Origin: JBFWIL01 sp050256015
Lineage (GTDB): Bacteria; Bacteroidota; Bacteroidia; Bacteroidales; Prolixibacteraceae
Direction: 5' to 3'
Length of the DNA stretch: 5,273 nucleotides
Assembly (NCBI GenBank): GCA_050256015.1
Contig: JBFWIL010000186.1
Coordinates: 1 to 5,273, forward strand
Position numbers and translations under genes: made by a program. Shown piece by piece: positions 1 through 5,273 of the stretch. The number at the start of each line of letters is the position of its first letter. The stretch's first letter is position 1. The notes under the pieces were generated by a model. It had not been told where the DNA came from. It did no database searches and saw only the letters and a program-made list of their open reading frames with translations.

Positions 1-1026
1 TCCGGGACCGGGATTATCAATGGTCGGGCCATGGAGTTTATGGATCATTATGATGAGGAAAACGAATGGTGGATTCCCAAAGCCTGGCGTCCCAAATTAT
101 TTATCCTGACCGGTTGTACGGAACTGGTGATTAGGGAGGTTACCATAAAGAAGGCCCCCAGTTGGAGCCTTCATATGCTTGGCTGCGAGCGGGTGTTGGT
201 TGAAAAGGTCAGCATTTACAACAATCCGGATGTGCCCAATTGCGACGGTATCGATCCGGATCACTGCCGGAATGTGGAGATCCGTAACTGTCATATTGTT
301 TGCGGTGACGATGCCATTGTGGTTAAGGCCACCCGCCAGGAGCAGGATTACGGTCCTTCTGCCAACATCTGGGTGCACGACTGTATGCTGGAAACTCAGG
401 ATTCGGGTGTAAAGATCGGTACGGAAACCACGCAGGATATTTTTAATGTGGTATTTGAACGCTGTGAAGTTAAAACCAGTTGCAGGGGGCTAACCATCCA
501 GCTGCGTGATGAAGGGAATGTGGAAAACATCATTTTCCGTGATATCCGGTTTAATTCCCGATATCATTCCGATCCCTGGTGGGGACGGGGTGAAGCCATT
601 TCCTTTACGGCTATCCCGCGTAAGCCGGATACTGAGGTCGGAAAGATCCGCAATGTGCTGGTACAACGGGTGAGCGGAACGGCAGAAAACAGCGTGCGGA
701 TAAGCGGAACTCCGGAAAGCCGTATTGAACAGGTGCGTTTTGAAGGGGTGCATGTTAGCCTGAACCGGACCACCCGTTATCCCGGACAGTTGTTTGATAA
801 CCGTCCGACAACGGCTTATCCCGGCATTGAGGCGCATACCAATCCGGGTATTGCGATCCGTTATGCCGACCAGATAAACCTGAGCGATTGTTCCGTTTCC
901 TGGGGTGACAACCGGCCGCATTATTATACCCATGCACTGGAAGCACACGACGTAACCGGGCTGGTTATGGATGGTTTCCGGGGGAAAGCCGCCCATCCTG
1001 GACTCAGGGCCGTGGAGATCCGCTAA
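1..1026 (+). CDS. Glycoside hydrolase family 28 (polygalacturonase-like) protein, 5'-truncated
   Basis: The reading frame is open from base 1, so the N-terminus and any signal peptide lie outside the window; 341 residues plus a TAA stop are visible. The first residues (SGTGIINGRAMEF) resemble the opening of the GH28 right-handed beta-helix. Family motifs follow, numbered from base 1: N80-C81-D82-G-I-D (classical NTD) and G102-D103-D104 (the catalytic aspartate pair). The later motifs deviate: the GHG-x-SIGS region reads D134-S135-G136-V-K-I-G-T, and the RIK region reads T165-I166-Q167 inside RGLTIQLRDEG. The acid machinery is thus kept, but the classical histidine and the Arg/Lys pair that hold galacturonate are absent. 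GH28 enzymes hydrolyse galacturonic-acid-containing backbones by inversion, usually in the periplasm or at the cell surface in Bacteroidota. The GH105 gene 70 bp downstream supports a pectin role. Family assignment is firm; exact substrate is not, and a rhamnogalacturonan or exo-type activity is possible. An internal ATG at 31 is not the true start because homology-like sequence precedes it. Confidence 0.9.
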   Translation, partial: SGTGIINGRAMEFMDHYDEENEWWIPKAWRPKLFILTGCTELVIREVTIKKAPSWSLHMLGCERVLVEKVSIYNNPDVPNCDGIDPDHCRNVEIRNCHIVCGDDAIVVKATRQEQDYGPSANIWVHDCMLETQDSGVKIGTETTQDIFNVVFERCEVKTSCRGLTIQLRDEGNVENIIFRDIRFNSRYHSDPWWGRGEAISFTAIPRKPDTEVGKIRNVLVQRVSGTAENSVRISGTPESRIEQVRFEGVHVSLNRTTRYPGQLFDNRPTTAYPGIEAHTNPGIAIRYADQINLSDCSVSWGDNRPHYYTHALEAHDVTGLVMDGFRGKAAHPGLRAVEIR

Positions 1027-1096
1027 AGGGCAGGGGAATTGCGGCCTGTTTTGGCGGCGGAACTGAAGTAAAGTGTGAAATAAAAGAATAAGCAAC

Positions 1097-2500
1097 ATGA
1101 TTAATCTGATCGAAAAAACGTATCTGAACATTCTGACTACCTTTGTTTTTTGTTTGCTTGCTTCGGGTTTGCAAGCTCAGGAACCCAAGGCTACTGATGT
1201 AACAATACCTCTGCATCTCATGAACCCGGATTATCCGGTGCCTTACCGAATTCCGGAGACAGAGGAGGTAAAAGCAGTGCTAGACCGCGTATATGGGTAT
1301 CTGAAAGAAGTGACCCCGGCCGGGATTGTTGACCGGAAAACCGGCGAGGAAATCAGTTCGCTGGACCTGATTACTCCCAATGCCATGCTCCGGCAGGGAG
1401 ATTTCCGGCTCACCAGCTACGAGTGGGGGGTAACCTATGCCGGGATGTTGCTGGCCGGGGAAGTGACCGGAGATAAGCGCTATACCGATTATACAGGAAA
1501 CAGGTTGAACTTGCTGGCCGATCTGACGGCTTTCTATCGTGAACATCCGGAGCTGGATGTGGACCGCCGTTCCCCGGTTCATTCTGTACTTCATCCTGCA
1601 GCTCTGGATGACGCCGGGGCCATATGTGCCGCCATGATTAAGTCCGAACGCAGGGAACAGGACGGGAGGCTTCGCCCGATGATTGACAATTTCATCGGGT
1701 ACATCCATACCAAAGAATACCGGCTGGCCGACGGCACCCTGGCCCGCAACCGGCCTCACAGGAATACGCTTTGGCTGGATGATCTCTTTATGAGCGTGCC
1801 TGCCCTGGCCCAGATGGGCAAGTTCACCGGAGAAAAAAAATACTATGACGATGCTGTGAAGCAGGTGTTGCAGTTCTCGCGGCGTATGTTCGTACCGGAA
1901 AAAGGCTTGTATATGCATGGCTGGGTGGAACACATGCAGATGCATCCACGCTTCCACTGGGGCCGGGCCAACGGCTGGGCCGTGATGACCCTGGTGGAAT
2001 TGCTGGAGGTGCTGCCCCGGGATCATGAAGGCTTTCTGCCCGTACTGGAACAGTTGCAGGCTCATGTGGCCGGACTGGCGGCTTGTCAGGATGGTACCGG
2101 CTTCTGGCACCAGCTGCTGGACCGGCCCGACACCTACCTGGAAACATCGGCTACAGCCATCTATACCTATGCGCTGGCCCGGGCCATCAACCGGGGCTAT
2201 ATTGACAAGTATGCCTATGCTCCGGTGGTTCTGCTGGCCTGGAATGCCGTATCGACCAGGGTGAACGAAAAAGGACAGGTGGAAGGCACCTGCGTGGGAA
2301 CGGGTATGGCTTTCGATCCTGCCTTTTACTGTTACCGGCCGGTTAATCCTTATGCAGCTCACGGATACGGCCCGGTATTGCTGGCCGGAGCTGAACTGAT
2401 CAGCCTGCTGAACAACTCCCATGCCAAAATGAACGACAGTGCCGTTATGTTTTATCCGGAGGAAATCAAAAGCGAGGCGCCGATTTTCAGCGTTGACTAA
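1097..2500 (+). CDS. Glycoside hydrolase family 105 unsaturated rhamnogalacturonyl/galacturonyl hydrolase
   Basis: This 467-residue protein is predicted to hydrate and remove the unsaturated (delta-4,5) uronic acid from the non-reducing end of oligosaccharides made by pectate or rhamnogalacturonan lyases. Residues 1-27 form a signal peptide: a lysine, a hydrophobic stretch around residues 10-22, and a likely cleavage after LQA (A27), so it is exported, probably to the periplasm. The rest is the alpha/alpha-barrel family known from YteR. Visible motifs are L170-D171-D172-A-G, W226-L-D228-D-L-F-M (D228 is the probable counterpart of the YteR catalytic Asp143, W226 of Trp141), H274 in YMHGW (spacing fits YteR His189), W288-G-R-A-N-G-W294, and Y347-L-E-T-S-A-T-A. 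The C-terminus carries the usual HGYGPVLLAGAEL segment and a tail of about 30 residues. The ATG at 1097 is chosen because it gives the complete signal peptide; upstream bases are A-rich without a Shine-Dalgarno. The 70-bp gap from the GH28 gene holds no clear promoter or terminator, so co-transcription is likely. GH88 is a less likely alternative. Confidence 0.93.
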   Translation: MINLIEKTYLNILTTFVFCLLASGLQAQEPKATDVTIPLHLMNPDYPVPYRIPETEEVKAVLDRVYGYLKEVTPAGIVDRKTGEEISSLDLITPNAMLRQGDFRLTSYEWGVTYAGMLLAGEVTGDKRYTDYTGNRLNLLADLTAFYREHPELDVDRRSPVHSVLHPAALDDAGAICAAMIKSERREQDGRLRPMIDNFIGYIHTKEYRLADGTLARNRPHRNTLWLDDLFMSVPALAQMGKFTGEKKYYDDAVKQVLQFSRRMFVPEKGLYMHGWVEHMQMHPRFHWGRANGWAVMTLVELLEVLPRDHEGFLPVLEQLQAHVAGLAACQDGTGFWHQLLDRPDTYLETSATAIYTYALARAINRGYIDKYAYAPVVLLAWNAVSTRVNEKGQVEGTCVGTGMAFDPAFYCYRPVNPYAAHGYGPVLLAGAELISLLNNSHAKMNDSAVMFYPEEIKSEAPIFSVD

Positions 2501-2535
2501 TTCTCCCGGAGCCTGTTAAAGGATATCCTGTTGCC

Positions 2536-2573
2536 AGCTGCGGCCCGTGACAGTTACGGGCTGCAGCTTTTTT
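2536..2573 (+). terminator. Strong intrinsic-terminator-like hairpin after the GH105 gene
   Basis: The left arm AGCTGCGGCCCGT (2536-2548) pairs with the right arm ACGGGCTGCAGCT (2556-2568) over 13 base pairs, with a single G-U wobble. The loop is seven bases (GACAGTT), and a run of six T residues (2568-2573) begins at the end of the stem. This is the classical form of a Rho-independent terminator for rightward transcription. It lies 35 bp after the GH105 stop codon and ends only 21 bp before the next ATG on the same strand. It may therefore end most transcripts while allowing some readthrough, or protect the 3' end of the upstream mRNA. Confidence 0.85.
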
Positions 2574-2594
2574 CCAACCCTGTAAACACATAGA

Positions 2595-3671
2595 ATGATA
2601 AATAAAAAAAACGGCAGCATGATGCTGCTTAGCCTGTTGTTCTGCCTGGTCAGTCCGGCTCAGGAAAACAGAATGTATAAGATTTTTCAGTTCCCGCCCG
2701 ACCGGATTCCCCGGATTGACGGAAGTGCTGACGACTGGGATATGGTGCCTTCCGGTTATACGGTGGGCATGGACCGGCTTTGGGACGATAGTAAAAAGCA
2801 TGAACAGGCCGATTCTGCCAATCTGGACGTGCAGGTGACCATAGGCTGGGTCAGGGGGATGAACCGCCTTTATGTGCTATACCAGGCTTATGACGATTAC
2901 TGGGATTTTTCCCGGCCCGGACTGCATAACGATACCTTCGAACTGATCGTCGATGGTGATCGTTCGGGCGGTCCTTTTATTGATCGGTTTCACTGGGACA
3001 AGAACATGTCCCCTATGGAAGCATACCTGTCTTTTCACGGGGTACATGCCCAGAATTACCATATGTTTACCCCGGCCGGGGGAAAGGACTGGGCCCTGGT
3101 CTGGGGCAGTCAGCCCTGGATTAAAGAACTTCCCTGGGCCAATGCCGCCTATGGGTATGATTTTCGTCCGGGAGAGTCAGGAAAACTGATACTGGAATGC
3201 TGGATCACTCCCTTCGACTATGCCGGGAACGATCCGTCCCGTGCCGTGGAATCGCTTCTTGTGGAAGATAAGGAAGTCGGATTGTGTTGGGCGGTCATCG
3301 ATTATGACAGTGTTGATAAAGAGGGAAACAACGGCTTCTGGAATCTTTCACCCGAACATACCATGTATGGCAACGCCTCCTTTGCTCTGCCATTCCGTCT
3401 GATGCCCCTGGAGAAGCAGTTTCGCAATCCTGTTGAAGCCCGTTGGGATTTTCAGGTGGTCGACATGAACAGGCGCCTGGTGGTTTTCACCGATCGTTCG
3501 GTAGGAAAGATTGACTCCTGGAAATGGGATTTTGGTGATGGCTGCGGCTCCATTGAGCAGCATCCGGTGCATGCTTATGCACAGCCGGGGAAATACACCG
3601 TTGTGTTGTGGGTGGAAGGGCCGGAAGGCGGGTCGCGCTTTTCCCGTGTCTGGGATGTGGCGGTAAAATAG
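2595..3671 (+). CDS. Secreted protein with CBM9-like carbohydrate-binding domain and C-terminal PKD domain
   Basis: The product has 358 residues. Residues 1-22 look like a signal peptide: two lysines, the hydrophobic run MMLLSLLFCLVS, and a probable cut after SPA. Cys17 is preceded by Phe, so it is a poor lipobox and a lipoprotein is unlikely. Residues about 37-268 follow the CBM9 layout: I41-D-G-S-A-D-D-W, a strand LYVLYQAYDD, N112-D-T-F-E-L-I-V-D with DGDRSGG, ECWITPFDY (201-209), VGLCWAVIDYD (228-238), and a closing FWNLSPEHTMYGNASF. Between the two halves lies an insertion (about 123-192) rich in aromatics (W134, W166, W170, W175, W181). Residues about 281-358 are a PKD domain with S308-W-K-W-D-F-G-D-G316, H326-A-Y and P331-G-K-Y-T-V. 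CBM9 modules bind sugars; PKD domains are spacer or protein-contact modules. No recognised catalytic domain is present. The context suggests binding or handling of pectic glycans, but an uncharacterised enzyme activity cannot be excluded. No clear promoter is seen in the 94 bp upstream. Confidence 0.8.
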   Translation: MINKKNGSMMLLSLLFCLVSPAQENRMYKIFQFPPDRIPRIDGSADDWDMVPSGYTVGMDRLWDDSKKHEQADSANLDVQVTIGWVRGMNRLYVLYQAYDDYWDFSRPGLHNDTFELIVDGDRSGGPFIDRFHWDKNMSPMEAYLSFHGVHAQNYHMFTPAGGKDWALVWGSQPWIKELPWANAAYGYDFRPGESGKLILECWITPFDYAGNDPSRAVESLLVEDKEVGLCWAVIDYDSVDKEGNNGFWNLSPEHTMYGNASFALPFRLMPLEKQFRNPVEARWDFQVVDMNRRLVVFTDRSVGKIDSWKWDFGDGCGSIEQHPVHAYAQPGKYTVVLWVEGPEGGSRFSRVWDVAVK

Positions 3672-3681
3672 ACATCTGAGT

Positions 3682-3698
3682 ACCGGCCGGCTGGTTTT
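3682..3698 (+). terminator. Possible weak terminator after the CBM9-like/PKD gene
   Basis: Eleven bases after the stop codon, ACCGG (3682-3686) can pair with CTGGT (3691-3695) including one G-U pair, over a four-base loop CCGG, followed by TTTT then G. The stem is short and the T-run broken, so termination here is only a possibility. Its place at the end of the enzyme cluster, just before a sigma-factor gene with a different base composition, is what makes it worth listing. Confidence 0.3.
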
Positions 3699-3738
3699 GT
3701 TGCTGCTAAATTATTTCGTATTGATTTACGGACAGTCT

Positions 3739-3769
3739 TTTGTATTTTTATTGCAAATAAACAGATTTG
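3739..3769 (+). promoter_or_regulatory. Possible Bacteroidota-type promoter for the sigma/anti-sigma genes
   Basis: The Bacteroidota housekeeping promoter is described as TTTG, 19-21 bases, then TAnnTTTG. Here TTTG (3739-3742) is followed after 19 bases by CAGATTTG (3762-3769), which departs from the second element at one position (C for T). The region is A/T-rich. Transcription would start at about 3774-3776, practically at the ATG at 3775, giving a leaderless or nearly leaderless message. That is unusual and lowers confidence. Confidence 0.3.
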
Positions 3770-3774
3770 TCCGT

Positions 3775-4383
3775 ATGTTGTCTGATCCGATTGATTGCAG
3801 CAATTTTTTCTTTCAAAGGTTTAGAAGTGGTGATCAACTGGCTTTTGAACAGATTTTTAAAGCGCACTATAACCGGATTGTGGGTTTTTGCAAGCAATTT
3901 ATTGGCGATCATGACAAATCACAGAGTCTGGCGCAGGAAGCTTTTATTAATCTTTGGATAAACAGGGCAAAAATTGAACGGATGAACGGGATCCGGTCTT
4001 TCCTTTATACTTATGCAAAGTCTGGTTGTCTGAATTACATCAGGCACAATATGGTCGTTCAAAAATATACGGACCGTTATTTGCACGACAAGGAAAACCA
4101 GATTAACCGGGAGGTATTGGAATCATTCGATTTCTATTCTTTTGAGTTTGTTGAACTGGAAACTTTGATCCGGCATGTTGTGGAAAAATTGCCTGATCGA
4201 TGCCGCCAAACCTTTATTCTGAGTCGTTTTGAGGGAAAGTCCAATAAGGAAATTGCACTGGTACTTGGAATATCTGTAAAAACAGTGGAGGCTGCTTTAA
4301 CCAGATCTTTTAAGATCCTAAAAAACAAATTGTCTGATTATTTTCCTGCGATTCTTGTCTCGTTTCTTTTTACTTATCTGTGA
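3775..4383 (+). CDS. ECF-type RNA polymerase sigma-70 factor (Bacteroidota expansion family)
   Basis: A 202-residue extracytoplasmic-function sigma factor in the cytoplasm that directs RNA polymerase to promoters of an associated uptake or degradation locus. Region 2 spans about residues 22-92: AFEQIFKAHYNRIVGFC, then SLAQEAFINLW (the core-binding/-10 part) and GIRSFLYTYAKSGCLNYIR. Region 4 spans about 128-185: LPDRCRQTFILSRFEGKSNKEIALVLGISVKTVEAALTRS is divided here by eye into LPDRCRQTF, SRFEGKSNKEIA and the helix-turn-helix LGISVKTVEAALTRS. The protein ends in a hydrophobic tail (PAILVSFLFTYL, 191-202). I chose the ATG at 3775 because region 2 begins soon after it; the frame stays open upstream to a TTG at 3697, but those 26 residues are a hydrophobic stretch unlike the normal sigma N-terminus. 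The FecR-like gene begins 66 bp downstream, so the two are probably one operon and the sigma factor is held inactive by that partner. Sampled coding lines are 37-40% GC, lower than the enzyme genes upstream. Confidence 0.93.
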   Translation: MLSDPIDCSNFFFQRFRSGDQLAFEQIFKAHYNRIVGFCKQFIGDHDKSQSLAQEAFINLWINRAKIERMNGIRSFLYTYAKSGCLNYIRHNMVVQKYTDRYLHDKENQINREVLESFDFYSFEFVELETLIRHVVEKLPDRCRQTFILSRFEGKSNKEIALVLGISVKTVEAALTRSFKILKNKLSDYFPAILVSFLFTYL

Positions 4384-4449
4384 TAATTTGATTTTATATA
4401 TAGGGATCCGGATTACTTGCGTGTACATAAAGTGTAGAATGCAATTAAG

Positions 4450-5273
4450 ATGGATGATAAACTGATTCAACGCTATTTTTCAGGAGAAGCTTCAGAAGCT
4501 GAAGTCAGAAATATTTTTCAATGGATTGATACCGATATTCACAACCGGAAGGAATTTCTTCGTCATAAAAAGTTATGGGTCTTAACAGTTTCTGCTCCCG
4601 GGAATTCAAAAAAGGCATGGAATAGCGTTTTTTTGAGGACTCATGGTTCAGGGAGAAACAGCGATCGTAGTATTTCCAGGGGCCGGAAATGGTTCCGCTA
4701 TGCTGCTGTTTCGATTCTGTTTTTCAGTTTGGGAATAATGGTTCATTATCTTAATTTCAGTCGCCAGCCGGATGATTCAGGGCAGTCGGAGATGATGATT
4801 GAAGTTCCTGCCGGACAAATGGCAAACCTTGTTTTGTGCGACGGTACCCGTGTGATGCTGAATTCCGGAAGTACACTGGTTTATCCCGTGAATTTTGATT
4901 CCGGCGAACGGATTGTCAAACTGGACGGAGAAGCCTTTTTCGATGTTCAAAGCGATCGTGAACATCCTTTTGTCGTAAAAACATACAGGCTTAACTTTAA
5001 GGTGTACGGCACATCTTTTAATATTCAGGCTTATTCGACTGATCGGGAAATTAATACAACCCTGATTGAGGGAAGCCTTGGGGTGGTTAACCCGGAGGGG
5101 GACGAACTGACCAAAATAAGTCCGGGAGAGCATGTGAAGTACCTGACTGATACCGGGAATATACAGATCAGTACTGCCGATACCGATTTGTATACGTCCT
5201 GGAGGGACGGGATCATTACCTTTAAAAATGAGCGTTTGAAAAACATTGCCCGGAAAATAGAACGCTGGTACAA
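4450..5273 (+). CDS. FecR-family anti-sigma factor (transmembrane signal transducer), 3'-truncated
   Basis: The frame is open from the ATG at 4450 to the window edge, giving 274 residues and two spare bases; the C-terminus is missing. Residues 1-75 are the cytoplasmic anti-sigma part, starting MDDKLIQRYFSGEASEAEV, typical of Bacteroidota FecR proteins. A basic stretch (RGRKWFR, 77-83) precedes one membrane helix at about 84-103 (AAVSILFFSLGIMVHYLNF region). The periplasmic FecR domain follows: V119-P-A-G-Q-M-A-N-L-V-L-C-D-G-T-R-V, LNSGSTLVYP, VKLDGEAFFDV, HPFVVKT, VYGTSFNIQAY, TTLIEGSLGV and SPGEHVKY. The start of the C-terminal DUF4974/STN-like domain is visible from about 247 (LYTSWRDGIITFKNERLKNIARKIERWY). 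Full-length members are usually about 320-400 residues, so roughly 50-100 are missing. It is expected to sequester the sigma factor encoded just upstream until a SusC-like TonB-dependent transducer, probably encoded beyond the right edge, signals that substrate is bound. An ATG at 4454 is out of frame and stops at once. Confidence 0.95.
   Translation, partial: MDDKLIQRYFSGEASEAEVRNIFQWIDTDIHNRKEFLRHKKLWVLTVSAPGNSKKAWNSVFLRTHGSGRNSDRSISRGRKWFRYAAVSILFFSLGIMVHYLNFSRQPDDSGQSEMMIEVPAGQMANLVLCDGTRVMLNSGSTLVYPVNFDSGERIVKLDGEAFFDVQSDREHPFVVKTYRLNFKVYGTSFNIQAYSTDREINTTLIEGSLGVVNPEGDELTKISPGEHVKYLTDTGNIQISTADTDLYTSWRDGIITFKNERLKNIARKIERWY

Noticed and set aside
1049..1077. Possible promoter (TTTTG, then TAAAGTGTG) ahead of the GH105 gene
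   Set aside because: The spacing is only 15 bases and the second element matches poorly.
490..1131. Long minus-strand open frame (213 codons) across the GH28 gene
   Set aside because: It is antisense to a well-supported GH28 coding region and its translation shows no recognisable domain; it also overlaps the start of the GH105 gene.
1280..2422. Very long minus-strand open frame (380 codons) opposite the GH105 gene
   Set aside because: The + strand frame has all GH105 motifs and a signal peptide. The antisense frame is rich in Gly, His, Pro and Gln and looks like a GC-rich shadow with no family resemblance.
3697..3774. Upstream TTG-initiated extension of the sigma factor by 26 residues
   Set aside because: The extra residues are hydrophobic and unlike a sigma N-terminus, the start would be TTG, and the ATG at 3775 gives a normal length of 202 residues.
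4387..4420. Possible promoter (TTTG, then TTACTTG) between the sigma and FecR genes
   Set aside because: The second element departs from TAnnTTTG at several positions and the spacing is off; co-transcription with the sigma gene is simpler.
4490..4504. Perfect inverted repeat CTTCAG-AAG-CTGAAG
   Set aside because: It lies inside the FecR coding sequence, encoding the Ala-Ser-Glu-Ala-Glu stretch, has a three-base loop and no T-run; it is best explained by codon repetition.
4777..5273. Two minus-strand open frames opposite the FecR gene
   Set aside because: The + strand frame carries the complete FecR motif series; the antisense frames show no domain.

Overview
The window reads as Bacteroidota DNA. 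All five genes lie on the + strand: two pectin-type carbohydrate enzymes, a secreted CBM9-like/PKD protein, then an ECF sigma factor followed by a FecR-type anti-sigma factor. A secreted-enzyme cluster followed by a sigma/FecR pair is the usual style of polysaccharide utilisation loci (PULs) in this phylum. No start codon has a convincing Shine-Dalgarno sequence and the upstream bases are A/T-rich, which also fits. The genus cannot be told from the sequence; an environmental or gut Bacteroidales-like organism is a guess.

Left part (1-3671): a GH28 family gene cut off at its 5' end by the window edge, a complete GH105 unsaturated-uronyl hydrolase gene with a signal peptide (1097-2500), and a complete gene for a secreted protein with a CBM9-like domain and a C-terminal PKD domain (2595-3671). 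A strong intrinsic-terminator-like hairpin (2536-2573) lies between the last two. GH28 enzymes cut galacturonate-containing backbones. GH105 enzymes remove the unsaturated uronic acid that pectate or rhamnogalacturonan lyases leave on oligosaccharides. Together they point to pectin, more likely a rhamnogalacturonan-type substrate, because the GH28 protein lacks several residues of classical polygalacturonases.

Right part (3672-5273): a short intergenic region with a weak hairpin and a possible Bacteroidota-type promoter, then the ECF sigma factor (ATG at 3775) and, 66 bp after it, a membrane-spanning FecR-like anti-sigma factor that runs off the right edge. This pair normally sits just upstream of a SusC/SusD transporter pair and switches it on through the TonB-dependent receptor. 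The window therefore probably shows the tail of one enzyme cluster and the regulatory head of the next module, or of the same PUL. Base composition changes here: sampled enzyme-gene lines are about 58-67% GC, sampled sigma-gene lines about 37-40% GC.

No tRNA, rRNA, CRISPR array, insertion sequence or long repeat was seen. No gene-free stretch exceeds about 105 bp. The least understood gene is the CBM9-like/PKD protein.
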